Origin: an uncultured Pelagibacteraceae bacterium
Lineage (GTDB): Bacteria; Pseudomonadota; Alphaproteobacteria; Pelagibacterales; Pelagibacteraceae
Length of the DNA stretch: 49,476 nt
NCBI GenBank assembly: GCA_902510495.1
Contig: CABXBX010000002.1
Location: 1-49,476 of the forward strand
Direction of reading: 5' to 3'
Under the pieces are notes generated by a model. The model searched no databases, was not told the origin of the DNA, and saw only the letters and a program-made list of their open reading frames with translations. Shown here one piece after another: positions 1 through 9,359 of the stretch. Made by a program: the position numbers and the translations under genes. The first letter of the stretch is position 1, and every line of letters starts with the position of its first letter.

Positions 1-1326
1 GATCACAATACCTCTGAACAATATTATTTTTCTATAAATGAAAAAATTCCAAAACCAAAACTAATACTAAAAAGAGAAAGAGGAATTTTATATTCTGTAA
101 GTTCTTGGAATGGTAAATTTTATAACCATACTAATAAAGATGCTGAAGATTTTAAGATTGATATTTCAGAAAGTTTAGAGAAACAAAACTGGAAATCATT
201 TATTTCTGCAAAAGATGAGGTTCTTGTTGGTGGCTTTGTTTTTTTAAAAGATTGGATAATTCGCTCAGAAACTTCTAATGCATTAGATAAATTATTTGTA
301 AGAAAGATTTCTACAAATAAGGAAGAGGAATTAATTTTCTCTGATGAAAAGGTATATGTTCCAAGTATTTCTCTCAAACAAAAAGATAGAAACACTGATG
401 AAATTTATATTGGATATTCTTCTCCAAAAACACCTTCTAGAGTTTATTCTTATAATATTTTAACTAAATCTAAAGAACTTGTAAAAGAGCAAGAAATCCC
501 TTCTGGACATAATCCTGATAATTATATTGTTGAGAGAATTGAATATAAGTCTCATGATGGAAGATTAGTGCCACTCACAATTACAAGACACAAAAAAACT
601 AAAATTGATGGTTCAGCAAACTTATTGTTATATGGGTATGGTTCTTATGGAAATTCCTTGAGTCCAAGTTTTTCATCTACCGGATTAAGTCTTATTGACA
701 GAAATATAATTTGGGCGACTGCACATATAAGAGGTGGGATGGAAAAAGGAATGAGATGGTGGAAAGAAGGAAAACTTACAAATAAAAAAAATACATTTTT
801 AGATTATATTTATGCAGCAAAATATTTAATTGAAAATAAATACTCTGCAAAAAAGAAAATAATTGGAATGGGTGGTTCGGCTGGAGGTTTATTGATGGGA
901 GCTGTAGTAAATCAAGAACCGCAGTTATTCTTAGGGATTGTTATGGCTGTACCATTTGTAGACTCGCTTACAACAAACCTTGATCACTCTTTACCTTTAA
1001 CAGTTGGTGAATTTGATGAGTTTGGAAACGCTAAAGATAATAAAGAACATTTTAATTATATATTCTCTTATGCACCATATAATAATATAAAAAAAATGGA
1101 TTACCCTCACATTTTAATTACTACGAGTTTAAGTGATAATAGAGTTTTGTTTGATGAACCTACAAAATTTACAGCAAAGCTTAGGGACTTTAAAACAGAT
1201 AATAATCTATTACTTTTAAAGACTGAAATGGATGCAGGTCATGGTGGTAAATCAGGTCGAGATGGTGCTATCGAAGAGATTGCTCTTGACTATGCTTTTG
1301 TTTTAAAAATTTCCAAAAAAAATTAG
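1..1326 (+). CDS. ptrB: Oligopeptidase B / prolyl oligopeptidase family serine peptidase, 5'-truncated by window edge
   Basis: Frame 1 is open from base 1 (DHNTSEQYYFSINEKIPKPKLILKRERGILYSVSSW...) into the listed ORF 568..1326; GxSxGG nucleophile motif (GMGGSAGGLLMG) and C-terminal DAGHGGKSGR with catalytic His. Confidence 0.9.
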   Translation, partial: DHNTSEQYYFSINEKIPKPKLILKRERGILYSVSSWNGKFYNHTNKDAEDFKIDISESLEKQNWKSFISAKDEVLVGGFVFLKDWIIRSETSNALDKLFVRKISTNKEEELIFSDEKVYVPSISLKQKDRNTDEIYIGYSSPKTPSRVYSYNILTKSKELVKEQEIPSGHNPDNYIVERIEYKSHDGRLVPLTITRHKKTKIDGSANLLLYGYGSYGNSLSPSFSSTGLSLIDRNIIWATAHIRGGMEKGMRWWKEGKLTNKKNTFLDYIYAAKYLIENKYSAKKKIIGMGGSAGGLLMGAVVNQEPQLFLGIVMAVPFVDSLTTNLDHSLPLTVGEFDEFGNAKDNKEHFNYIFSYAPYNNIKKMDYPHILITTSLSDNRVLFDEPTKFTAKLRDFKTDNNLLLLKTEMDAGHGGKSGRDGAIEEIALDYAFVLKISKKN

Positions 1327-1334
1327 TTTTTAAT

Positions 1335-1362
1335 CTTGAAAAAGTTAAAATAATTACCATTT
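1335..1362 (+). promoter_or_regulatory. RpoH (sigma-32)-type heat-shock promoter for hsp20
   Basis: CTTGAAA (1335-1341), 14-nt spacer, ACCATTT (1356-1362); compare the sigma-32 consensus CTTGAAA-N11-16-CCCATNT. Lies directly upstream of a small heat-shock gene. Confidence 0.7.
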
Positions 1363-1368
1363 AAATTA

Positions 1369-1391
1369 ATAAGTCGCCTTATGGGACTTAT
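1369..1391 (+). promoter_or_regulatory. Inverted repeat / 5'-UTR hairpin upstream of hsp20
   Basis: ATAAGTC-N9-GACTTAT; as RNA, 9 bp with one bulged G and a UUAU loop; begins where the RpoH promoter would start transcription. Confidence 0.55.
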
Positions 1392-1422
1392 AAAATAAAC
1401 TTGCTTAACAAAGGAGGATATT

Positions 1423-1869
1423 ATGACAAGTAAGGATTTATCAATATTTAACTCACTAAGACCATTTTCGATAGGTTTTGACGATATGTTTGACCAATTT
1501 GAAAATATGTTAGGAAATGGTGGAATGACAATGCAGTCAAACTACCCTCCATATAACATTAGAAAAACTAGTAAGGACAACTATGCAATTGAAGTTGCTT
1601 TAGCTGGTTTTAATAAGAAAGATGTTGAAGTAGAGTTTGAGGATAACTTATTAACTGTAAGAACTAAACAAGTTAATAAATCTGATCACAAAGATGCTGA
1701 TGGAGAAATTATTCATAAAGGTATTTCTCAAAGACAGTTTGCGAGATCATTCACTATTGCAGATGATGTAAAAATTAGTGGTGCTGAGCTTAAAGATGGT
1801 CTTTTAACAGTTTCTTGTGAAAGAATTGTCCCAGAGCATAAGAAGAAAAAACTTATTGAAATTAAATAA
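1423..1869 (+). CDS. Hsp20/alpha-crystallin small heat shock protein (IbpA-like)
   Basis: Alpha-crystallin domain: YAIEVALAGFNKKDVEVEFEDNLLTV...GISQRQFARSFTIADDVKISGAELKDGLLTV; SD aaggagg upstream. Confidence 0.95.
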   Translation: MTSKDLSIFNSLRPFSIGFDDMFDQFENMLGNGGMTMQSNYPPYNIRKTSKDNYAIEVALAGFNKKDVEVEFEDNLLTVRTKQVNKSDHKDADGEIIHKGISQRQFARSFTIADDVKISGAELKDGLLTVSCERIVPEHKKKKLIEIK

Positions 1870-1882
1870 GTACTGAACCTTG

Positions 1883-1906
1883 CTTGTGGGGATTTCTCCC
1901 CACAAG
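1883..1906. terminator. Strong stem-loop between convergent hsp20 and the NCS2 permease gene; probable bidirectional terminator
   Basis: CTTGTGGGGA-TTTC-TCCCCACAAG, perfect 10-bp stem; no long T-tract, so the mechanism is uncertain. Confidence 0.65.
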
Positions 1907-1919
1907 TTCAAATTTAAAA

Positions 1920-3242
1920 TTATTTTTTTGCCATTACAGCGTTTAAAACAAATGCAAGTATGCCAGCTGGTATTAATCCAGTAGTTAGTAGAAGTTTTAA
2001 ACTTATTCCAAAATCTGGAATATTTTTTACAAAGTCTGGCAATAAAGACATTCCAATACCAAAAGATAACGAAAGTCCTAAAATTAACATGTTTCGTTGA
2101 TTCATTTCTGATTTTGAGACAAGTTTAATTCCAGCTGAAGCTATCATTCCAAACATTATAATTGCAGCTCCACCAATTACTGACTCTGGCATTGCAGCAA
2201 TAATTCCACCTAATTTTGGAAATAGACCCATTAGAATTAAAATAACTCCTGCTACAGTTCCAACATGTCTGCTAACAACACCTGTAAAAGCTACAAGCCC
2301 TGCATTTTGAGAGTATGAAGTATTAGGCATTGCATTAAACAAAGCGCCAAAGGCAGTTCCTACTCCATCAGCCATTATCCCACCTGACAACTCTTTATCA
2401 GTAGCTTCTCTTTTGGCACCTCCCATTGTTGTTGCGCTAATGTCACCTATAGTTTCTATAGTTGTAACTATGGACATAAATAACATTAAGATTATAGCTC
2501 CTGGTACAAAATCAATCCCATATTGAAGTGGTGTTGGAAATGCAAACCAAGCTGCTGAAGAAATTTTTCCATAATTAACCATTCCTAAAGCCATTGCTAC
2601 TATATAGCCTGCTATTATTCCTATAAGAATTGATGCTGAAGAGAGCATTCCTTTGCCCTTCATATTGAAGAATAAAGAAACTACTAAAACAGTGAAAGCA
2701 ATTGTTAAATGATTTGCGTTAGCAAATAATTCAGGTTTGTTATTCATCAACCAACCACCACCACCTGCATACATAAATCCTACTTTTAATAAACTAAATC
2801 CAATCATCAATACAACTATTCCAGTAACTAGTGGTGGAAATAAATGTCTTATTGGTTTTAAAACTTTACCAATAAAAAATTGAAAAATACCCCCAATAAA
2901 AGCTGCTGTAAAAACCGCACCTAACCCTGCTGCTTTGAATGGTAGCATAATTGGTATAAATGCAAAACTTGTTCCTTGAATGATTGGTAATCTAGATCCA
3001 ATATCTTTATATCCAATAGTTTGAATAACTGTTGCTACTCCAGCAACAAATAATGCCATTTGAATTAAAAATATTTTTTGTTCAGGTGTTTGACCAAATA
3101 CTCCAGCAACAATAATTGGAACAGTTATGTTTCCCGCAAACATTGCTAAAACATGCTGTATACCCAAAGGTATAGTTTTATTCATTGGAAGGTTTTGGTT
3201 TGGATTACCTATAGATCTAGTATTTGATCTTTTTGACGCCAT
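1920..3242 (-). CDS. NCS2 family xanthine/uracil/urate permease
   Basis: IPLGIQHVLAMFAGNITVPIIVAGVFG N-terminus, multi-TM NCS2 pattern, adjacency to purine catabolism genes. Confidence 0.9.
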   Translation of the reverse strand: MASKRSNTRSIGNPNQNLPMNKTIPLGIQHVLAMFAGNITVPIIVAGVFGQTPEQKIFLIQMALFVAGVATVIQTIGYKDIGSRLPIIQGTSFAFIPIMLPFKAAGLGAVFTAAFIGGIFQFFIGKVLKPIRHLFPPLVTGIVVLMIGFSLLKVGFMYAGGGGWLMNNKPELFANANHLTIAFTVLVVSLFFNMKGKGMLSSASILIGIIAGYIVAMALGMVNYGKISSAAWFAFPTPLQYGIDFVPGAIILMLFMSIVTTIETIGDISATTMGGAKREATDKELSGGIMADGVGTAFGALFNAMPNTSYSQNAGLVAFTGVVSRHVGTVAGVILILMGLFPKLGGIIAAMPESVIGGAAIIMFGMIASAGIKLVSKSEMNQRNMLILGLSLSFGIGMSLLPDFVKNIPDFGISLKLLLTTGLIPAGILAFVLNAVMAKK

Positions 3243-3355
3243 GTATCCCCCTTTTGTTTATTAAACCTTAAAGCAAATAAAATCTAAAGTAAAATTTACT
3301 AAACCTACCTAATTAGGGTTTTTTGTACAATTATAGTTCAATTTGGGCTTACATT

Positions 3356-3658
3356 TTAGATACACCCACTTGAAGTAAATCTCTCAATAATATTATTTTG
3401 ATTTATTTCAAATTTTCTTTCACAAGGTATCCCATATTTTTTTGTCTTATAAACAAATACTTTATTTCCTGACTCATTGACATAATCTTCCGTTGGATTA
3501 CCTAATTGAATTTTTAAATCATTTATTTCTTTTCCAACTAATTTTCCAAATATTTCATTTTCTTTTTCAGCAATTGAGTCTGATTTTTCTTTTATTGTTT
3601 GACATCCGGAAAAAATAAAAAAAATTGATAAAATTATTAATAAATTTCTAATATTCAT
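3356..3658 (-). CDS. Small predicted lipoprotein of unknown function
   Basis: Signal peptide with lipobox (IFFIFSGC), lysine-rich, ends CERKFEINQNNIIERFTSSGC. Confidence 0.7.
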   Translation of the reverse strand: MNIRNLLIILSIFFIFSGCQTIKEKSDSIAEKENEIFGKLVGKEINDLKIQLGNPTEDYVNESGNKVFVYKTKKYGIPCERKFEINQNNIIERFTSSGCI

Positions 3659-3805
3659 CTTTTTACTGTATCACAAAATTAAACTAAATAATTAACCTGA
3701 GGGTTGTAAATTTTATCGAAATAACAACATATCGAGTAAAATGAACACAATCCAAAAAGATTTTTTGAATCGAATCAAATACTCTACGATCAAAATGGAG
3801 GTCTA

Positions 3806-5095
3806 ATGTTAGATAACTACTTTAACTATAAAAAACATAAGACGGATTTTAAAACTGAAGTGATTGCTGGAGTGTCAACTTTTTTGACTATGGCATACAT
3901 CATGTTTTTAAATCCTGTTATACTTGCCGACGGTGGTTTTGATTTTGGTGGTGTGTTTACAGCGACAGCTCTTGCGGCAGCATTAGCTTGTTTTATAGCT
4001 GCATTCTACGCTAAAACTTGGCCAGTCGGACTTGCACCAGGAATGGGGATAAATGCTTTTATCGCTTATGGTGTTTGTTTGGGGATGGAATATACGCCTG
4101 CCGAAGCACTTGGTGCTGTGTTAGTTGCTGGTGTAGTTTTCTTAATAATTTCATTAACGCCACTTAGAGCTTGGCTAATCAACTCAATTCCAAAAAGTTT
4201 AAAACTTGGAATTGGTGCTGGTATTGGTCTGTTTCTTGCAATCATCGGTTTCCAATTAATGGGCTTGACTACTAACAACGATGTGGTTCTTGTTCAGTTG
4301 GGTGATGTTTCTAATCCTATGTTATTATTAGGTGCGGGTGCATTTATTTCAATGATTGTTATGGAAAAAATGAATATTAAAGGAAATATAATAATTGGAA
4401 TAATTGTATTTAGTGCAATTGCGTGGATCACAGGACTAGGAAACTTTAATGGAATTGTTTCATCTCCACCACCAATGACACATCTAATGACGTTTGATTT
4501 AGGTGCTGCATTAAGTGCATCAATGGTAACAGTAATTTTTACGTTATTCTTTATTGACTTTTTTGATACTGCGGGAACACTTACTAGTGTAGCCAATGTA
4601 GCTGGAAAAGTTGGACCTGACGGAAAAATTAAAGACGTAGAAAAAGCAATGTTATCAGACAGTGTTTCTACAGTCGCTGGTGCTGTTATGGGTACCTCAA
4701 CAGTAACTACATATGTAGAAAGTGCAGCTGGAGTAAAAGCTGGAGGAAGAACTGGTATGACTTCACTTGTAATTGGTCTTCTTTTCCTAGCTTGTTTATT
4801 TTTCAGTCCGCTTGCAACTTCTCTTCCTAAAGAAGTTGATGCTGCTGCATTAATTTATATTGCAACTCTGTTTGTAAGAAATATTACAGATATATCTTGG
4901 GATGATGCTGCTGAAGCTGGTCCTGCAGTGCTTGCAATGATAGCAATGCCATTCACCTACTCTATTTCCAATGGAATAGCTTTAGCGTTTGTGTCTTATG
5001 CTTTAATTAAGATTTTCACTGGAAAATTTAACGAAACTAGTCCAGCAATTTGGGTTATTGCTGCTCTAAGTATTGTAAGTTTCCTAGTAGCTTAA
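3806..5095 (+). CDS. NCS2 family adenine/guanine/hypoxanthine permease (AzgA/PbuG type)
   Basis: KTDFKTEVIAGVSTFLTMAYIMFLNPVIL and GLAPGMGINAFIAYGV, FFIDFFDTAGTLTSVA motifs typical of this subfamily. Confidence 0.93.
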   Translation: MLDNYFNYKKHKTDFKTEVIAGVSTFLTMAYIMFLNPVILADGGFDFGGVFTATALAAALACFIAAFYAKTWPVGLAPGMGINAFIAYGVCLGMEYTPAEALGAVLVAGVVFLIISLTPLRAWLINSIPKSLKLGIGAGIGLFLAIIGFQLMGLTTNNDVVLVQLGDVSNPMLLLGAGAFISMIVMEKMNIKGNIIIGIIVFSAIAWITGLGNFNGIVSSPPPMTHLMTFDLGAALSASMVTVIFTLFFIDFFDTAGTLTSVANVAGKVGPDGKIKDVEKAMLSDSVSTVAGAVMGTSTVTTYVESAAGVKAGGRTGMTSLVIGLLFLACLFFSPLATSLPKEVDAAALIYIATLFVRNITDISWDDAAEAGPAVLAMIAMPFTYSISNGIALAFVSYALIKIFTGKFNETSPAIWVIAALSIVSFLVA

Positions 5096-5113
5096 TTAAT
5101 TTTAAAATTAAAT

Positions 5114-5142
5114 AGGGCGGCTTTTTAGTCGCCCTTTTTTTT
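5114..5142 (+). terminator. Rho-independent terminator of the AzgA-type permease gene
   Basis: AGGGCGGC-TTTTTA-GTCGCCCT followed by a T-run that reaches the stop codon of the convergent gene. Confidence 0.88.
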
Positions 5143-5665
5143 ACTTTTGATGTTTTTTTTTAATTTCTTCTATTCTTATTTCTTCATAAATTTCAAAAGG
5201 CTGCACAATCCAAGGATCGGCTTCTAAACTGACGGCGCAAAAATCTGGTTTGAATGTAGATTTTTTTTTCTTCCAAAGAGTTGCTGTTTTTATGTCTTCT
5301 ATTTTGCCTTTGATTGGTTCATATTTTTTTAACCAATCAATACTTTTGTTAAAAGTAATTCCTGTATCAGATAAATCATCACACAACAGGATCCTTCCAC
5401 CCATATTCGGAGCTATTGAGCTCATTTCTCTTGAAAATACGATATTTCCCTGTTCATCCTCTACACCTTTTCCACTATATGACTCAACAGCAAGGTATGC
5501 ACATTTCAATTTAAAAATTCTACTAAGCACATCAATCATTGGAGCAGCACCCCTCATGATACCAATCAATATTGTTGGTTTATAATTACTTTCCTCTATT
5601 TGAATTGCTAATTTTTCGACTGTGTTATTGTAATCATTCCAGCTAACAATTAGTTTATCTGACAT
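5141..5665 (-). CDS. Purine (xanthine/hypoxanthine) phosphoribosyltransferase
   Basis: PRTase fold with ILIGIMRGAAPM and PRPP loop ILLCDDLSDTGITF; first gene upstream of stop in the purine operon. Confidence 0.85.
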   Translation of the reverse strand: MSDKLIVSWNDYNNTVEKLAIQIEESNYKPTILIGIMRGAAPMIDVLSRIFKLKCAYLAVESYSGKGVEDEQGNIVFSREMSSIAPNMGGRILLCDDLSDTGITFNKSIDWLKKYEPIKGKIEDIKTATLWKKKKSTFKPDFCAVSLEADPWIVQPFEIYEEIRIEEIKKKHQK

Positions 5666-5671
5666 TTAAAT

Positions 5672-6583
5672 TTAATTTTTGAATATAAACATTACTGAAG
5701 CAAGTAATATCAAAGCGATTATTGAAGTAAATAAAATACTTGGTTTATGAATATTTTTACCCCTTAAATTAAAATAATGTCTTCCTACTGCTGATATAAT
5801 TGCAATTAAACATAAAATTAGCCAATTGTATTTGTGATAGACAATAAAACTATAATGCCCTGATAACATTATAAATAAGACTAAAAAAGTTGAATAATTA
5901 TTATGTATTGATCTTTGCTTTGCAGCTAAAGATAAACTCATATCAAAATCTTTATTATTTTTACTACTATTTATTATATTCATCTGATTTGGAATGATGA
6001 CTGTAAAAACATTGGCAAACATATTTGTCCCAATGATTAGTCCTACGCTCAAAAAAGCGAATTTTGGTCCAAAAATTTTTGTTAATCCAAATGATAAAAG
6101 ACCCAGTAAAATTAACATGGTAGTTATAAATAAAAAATTATTTTTTATAAGACTTGATTTACACAAAAAGTCATAAATAACCCAAGATATAATTAATGAT
6201 AAAACTGAATACGAAATTGCAGCTAATGGAGATAATACCAAAACTCTTTTATCAACCATCAGTACTCCAGAGTTGTAATAATACAATACTATCAACAGTA
6301 ATATTCCAGTGACGAATGTTAAATAACTTTGCCACTTAAAAATAACAAGTTGATTTAAATAAGATCTATCAGGAGAAGTTTTTAATCTAGAAAGTTTATA
6401 AAAAAACCCCGAATGCATTAAGTAGCCCTCTCCATCTATATCTTTAGAGCTAATATCCTTATTTAATTTGTTATCTAAATAATTGAATAAAAAACTATTT
6501 CCTACCCACAAGATTGCAAACAATACGTGTCCCCACCTTAGTATTGATTCTGACCATTTAAGTGCGTAAGTAAAAACTTCCAT
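5672..6583 (-). CDS. puuD: Urate hydroxylase PuuD-type membrane domain (no fused cytochrome c)
   Basis: ILRWGHVLFAILWVGNSFLFNYLD, DGEGYLMHSGFFYKLSR, KQRSIHNNYSTFLVLFIMLSGHY motifs; genomic context. Confidence 0.88.
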   Translation of the reverse strand: MEVFTYALKWSESILRWGHVLFAILWVGNSFLFNYLDNKLNKDISSKDIDGEGYLMHSGFFYKLSRLKTSPDRSYLNQLVIFKWQSYLTFVTGILLLIVLYYYNSGVLMVDKRVLVLSPLAAISYSVLSLIISWVIYDFLCKSSLIKNNFLFITTMLILLGLLSFGLTKIFGPKFAFLSVGLIIGTNMFANVFTVIIPNQMNIINSSKNNKDFDMSLSLAAKQRSIHNNYSTFLVLFIMLSGHYSFIVYHKYNWLILCLIAIISAVGRHYFNLRGKNIHKPSILFTSIIALILLASVMFIFKN

Positions 6584-7054
6584 TTAATATTTAATTTTAT
6601 CTTCTTTGTTTTCCCAAATTTTGAATGCCTCTAGTGCTTCATCTCTATTCATTTGCATCATCTTGATTTTTCTTTCAGTTATATCTTTTTTGACTTCTGA
6701 ATAAATAAATGAATCATCAAAATCTATATTTTTTGCGTCCATTCTGGTATTTGCATAATAAATATTATCCACATGTGACCAATATATTGCTGATAAACAC
6801 ATGGGACAAGGTTCACAACTTGTATAAAGATCGCATCCTTTAAGAAAAAAATTATTTAACTTTGCACATGCGTTTCTAATTGCAACAATTTCAGCATGAG
6901 CTGTTGGGTCATTATCTGCTGTTACTTGATTGTGACCTTCTGCGATTATTTTATTATCTTTTACAATAACACATCCAAAAGGACCGCCTTTAGATTTTGC
7001 ACTTTGTATTGAAAGCTCTATAGCTTTCAGCATAAATTTTGAATTGTTAGACAT
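6584..7054 (-). CDS. guaD: Guanine deaminase (cytidine/deoxycytidylate deaminase fold)
   Basis: AHAEIVAIRNAC and TSCEPCPMCLSAIYW zinc motifs; purine operon context. Confidence 0.88.
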   Translation of the reverse strand: MSNNSKFMLKAIELSIQSAKSKGGPFGCVIVKDNKIIAEGHNQVTADNDPTAHAEIVAIRNACAKLNNFFLKGCDLYTSCEPCPMCLSAIYWSHVDNIYYANTRMDAKNIDFDDSFIYSEVKKDITERKIKMMQMNRDEALEAFKIWENKEDKIKY

Positions 7055-7058
7055 AAAT

Positions 7059-9359
7059 TTAATTTATATTTTTTAATTTTTTTATGCTCAATAATATTTT
7101 TTCTGGTGTAGCCGGTGCATCAAGATCAGGTATTTTTTGATAGTTTGATATTGATGCAATTGCATCTTTGATTGCAAAAAATACACTCATTGCTAACATT
7201 AAAGGAGGTTCGCCTGTTGTTTTAGCTTTATTAACTACTTTTTCTACATTCATGCCTTTTTTATAAATTTCTACATTAAAAATCTTAGGAATATCTGTGA
7301 CAGCTGGAATCTTATATGTAGATGGAGAAAAAGTTTTTATCTTTCCATCTTTACCCCAAATAACTTCCTCCATAGTTAACCAACCCTGACCTTGCGCGAA
7401 ACCTCCCTCGATTTGACCACGTTCTAAAGCTGGATTGATTGCATTTCCTGCATCTTGTAATATATCAACTCTATCCAAGACGTTTTCTCCAGTAAGCGTA
7501 TCGATAGTAACTTCCGTTACTGCTGCTCCGTAGCAAAAATAATAAAATGGTCTTCCTTTAAATGTTTTTTTATTGAAATTTATTTTAGGTGTTGAATAAA
7601 AACCAGATGAGGAAAGAGATACTCTATTCAAATAAGCTTCATTGATAATTTGGTCAAAATTGAAAATTCTATTTCCAAAAAGAATATTTCCATTTTTGTA
7701 TAATGGTTCACTTTTAGAAAAAATTTTGTATTTTTTTCTTATAAAATTATTCAAATTTGACTTAATTTTAGAAACTGCATTAAGAGTTGCTGCTCCATTT
7801 AGATCTGTAGTTGAAGATGCAGCACTTGCTGATGTATTAGGCACCTTTGATGTATTGGTTGCTGAAATTTTAATTTTTTCAAATGGCACCCCAAATGAAT
7901 TGGATACAAGTTGTGCAATTTTAGTATGAGTGCCCTGACCCATTTCAATACCACCATGATTCATATGTATACTTCCGTCTGTATAAATATGCACAAGAGC
8001 TCCAGCTTGATTTAAATGAATTGTTGTGAAAGAAATTCCAAATTTAACTGGGGTAATTGCTATACCCTTTTTTTTAAATTTATTAGCTTGATTAAATTGT
8101 CTAATTTTTTGTAGTCTTCTTTTATAATTTGATTTAGTTTTAAGATTATCAAATAAATCGTTAATTACATTGTCTTTAATCTTCATGCCATAATGAGTAG
8201 TATTTTTCTCTTTTTGACCGTAAAAATTTATTTTCCTAATTTCAGCTGGATCTTTTTTTAGAAATCTTGAAATATTATCTATAATATTTTCAATCGCCAT
8301 CATTCCTTGATTTCCTCCAAATCCTCTAAAAGCAGTCGATGAGGCGGTGTTGGTTTTGCAAAGATAATTTTTTACTTCCAAATCTTTTAGAAAATAAGCA
8401 TTGTCTATATGTAACAAAGCTCTTTCATTTATTGCTAGAGATAGATCTGGTGACATTCCACATCTTGAAGCAAGTTTTAATTTTAATCCATTAATTCGAC
8501 CTTTATCGTCAAAGCCTACTTCAAAATTGGAAAAAAAATCATGTCTTTTTCCTGTTATAATTATATCATCATCTCTATCTAATCTTAACTTAATTGGTTT
8601 TTTTGTTTTGAAAGATAATAAACAACAAATTGCAGAAGTAATAAAATTAGTTTCCTTACCTCCAAAACCTCCTCCTATTCTTCTTACCAAAACATCGATT
8701 GAATTACTTTTTTGCTTTAACATTTTAGCTAAAATTTGCTGAGTTTCTGATGGATGTTGAGTTGAGCTATAAACTAAAAAATTATTATCTTCTTTTGGAA
8801 CAACTAAAGAGACCTGACCTTCAAGATAAAAATGTTCTTGGCTACCTGTTGTAAACTTTCCATTTAATCTGTTTTTTGACTTAAGAATTTTTTGTGATGG
8901 ATTGCCCTTTTTAATTACTCTTGGTTCAAATAATAATGAATTTTTTTTTAAAGCATCTTCAATAGTTATTATAGGCTCTAATTCTTGATATAAGACTTTA
9001 GCTTTTAAAACTGCTTTCCTGGCAAATTCCATAGATGTGGCAGCCACAGCAAAAAGAGGTTGACCAAAATACTCGACTTTATTTTTTGAAAAAATTGGAT
9101 CTCCATCAAATACTGGACCAACATCATTCCGTCCTGGTATGTCCAAATATGTTACAACAGAAACAACTCCCTCACTTTTTTTTACATTTTCTAAATTAAT
9201 TTTTTTAATTTTTGCGTGTGCTTTTTTACTCCAGCCTATTGCCCCATAAAGTGTTCCTAATGGCTCACTAATATCGTCAGTATATTCTGCAAAACCAGAA
9301 ACATGCTTGACCCCGCTATCATGAGCTAAATTTTTGTTGAATAACATTTCATTTTTCAT
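7059..9359 (-). CDS. xdhB: Xanthine dehydrogenase molybdopterin-binding (large) subunit
   Basis: VRRIGGGFGGKE, TAFRGFGGNQGM, GGIEMGQGTHTKIAQ and TGEPPLMLAMSVFFAIKDAI motifs. Confidence 0.95.
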   Translation of the reverse strand: MKNEMLFNKNLAHDSGVKHVSGFAEYTDDISEPLGTLYGAIGWSKKAHAKIKKINLENVKKSEGVVSVVTYLDIPGRNDVGPVFDGDPIFSKNKVEYFGQPLFAVAATSMEFARKAVLKAKVLYQELEPIITIEDALKKNSLLFEPRVIKKGNPSQKILKSKNRLNGKFTTGSQEHFYLEGQVSLVVPKEDNNFLVYSSTQHPSETQQILAKMLKQKSNSIDVLVRRIGGGFGGKETNFITSAICCLLSFKTKKPIKLRLDRDDDIIITGKRHDFFSNFEVGFDDKGRINGLKLKLASRCGMSPDLSLAINERALLHIDNAYFLKDLEVKNYLCKTNTASSTAFRGFGGNQGMMAIENIIDNISRFLKKDPAEIRKINFYGQKEKNTTHYGMKIKDNVINDLFDNLKTKSNYKRRLQKIRQFNQANKFKKKGIAITPVKFGISFTTIHLNQAGALVHIYTDGSIHMNHGGIEMGQGTHTKIAQLVSNSFGVPFEKIKISATNTSKVPNTSASAASSTTDLNGAATLNAVSKIKSNLNNFIRKKYKIFSKSEPLYKNGNILFGNRIFNFDQIINEAYLNRVSLSSSGFYSTPKINFNKKTFKGRPFYYFCYGAAVTEVTIDTLTGENVLDRVDILQDAGNAINPALERGQIEGGFAQGQGWLTMEEVIWGKDGKIKTFSPSTYKIPAVTDIPKIFNVEIYKKGMNVEKVVNKAKTTGEPPLMLAMSVFFAIKDAIASISNYQKIPDLDAPATPEKILLSIKKLKNIN

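Noticed and set aside
120-395. Minus-strand ORF of 91 aa
   Set aside because: Lies antisense inside the continuous oligopeptidase B frame running from base 1; no recognisable domain.
4066-4596. Two minus-strand ORFs inside the AzgA-type permease
   Set aside because: Shadow ORFs opposite a well-supported coding region.
5250-5585. 111-aa plus-strand ORF inside the phosphoribosyltransferase
   Set aside because: Shadow ORF of a supported minus-strand gene.
8401-8742. 113-aa plus-strand ORF inside xdhB
   Set aside because: Antisense to a conserved XdhB frame; no domain or SD support.
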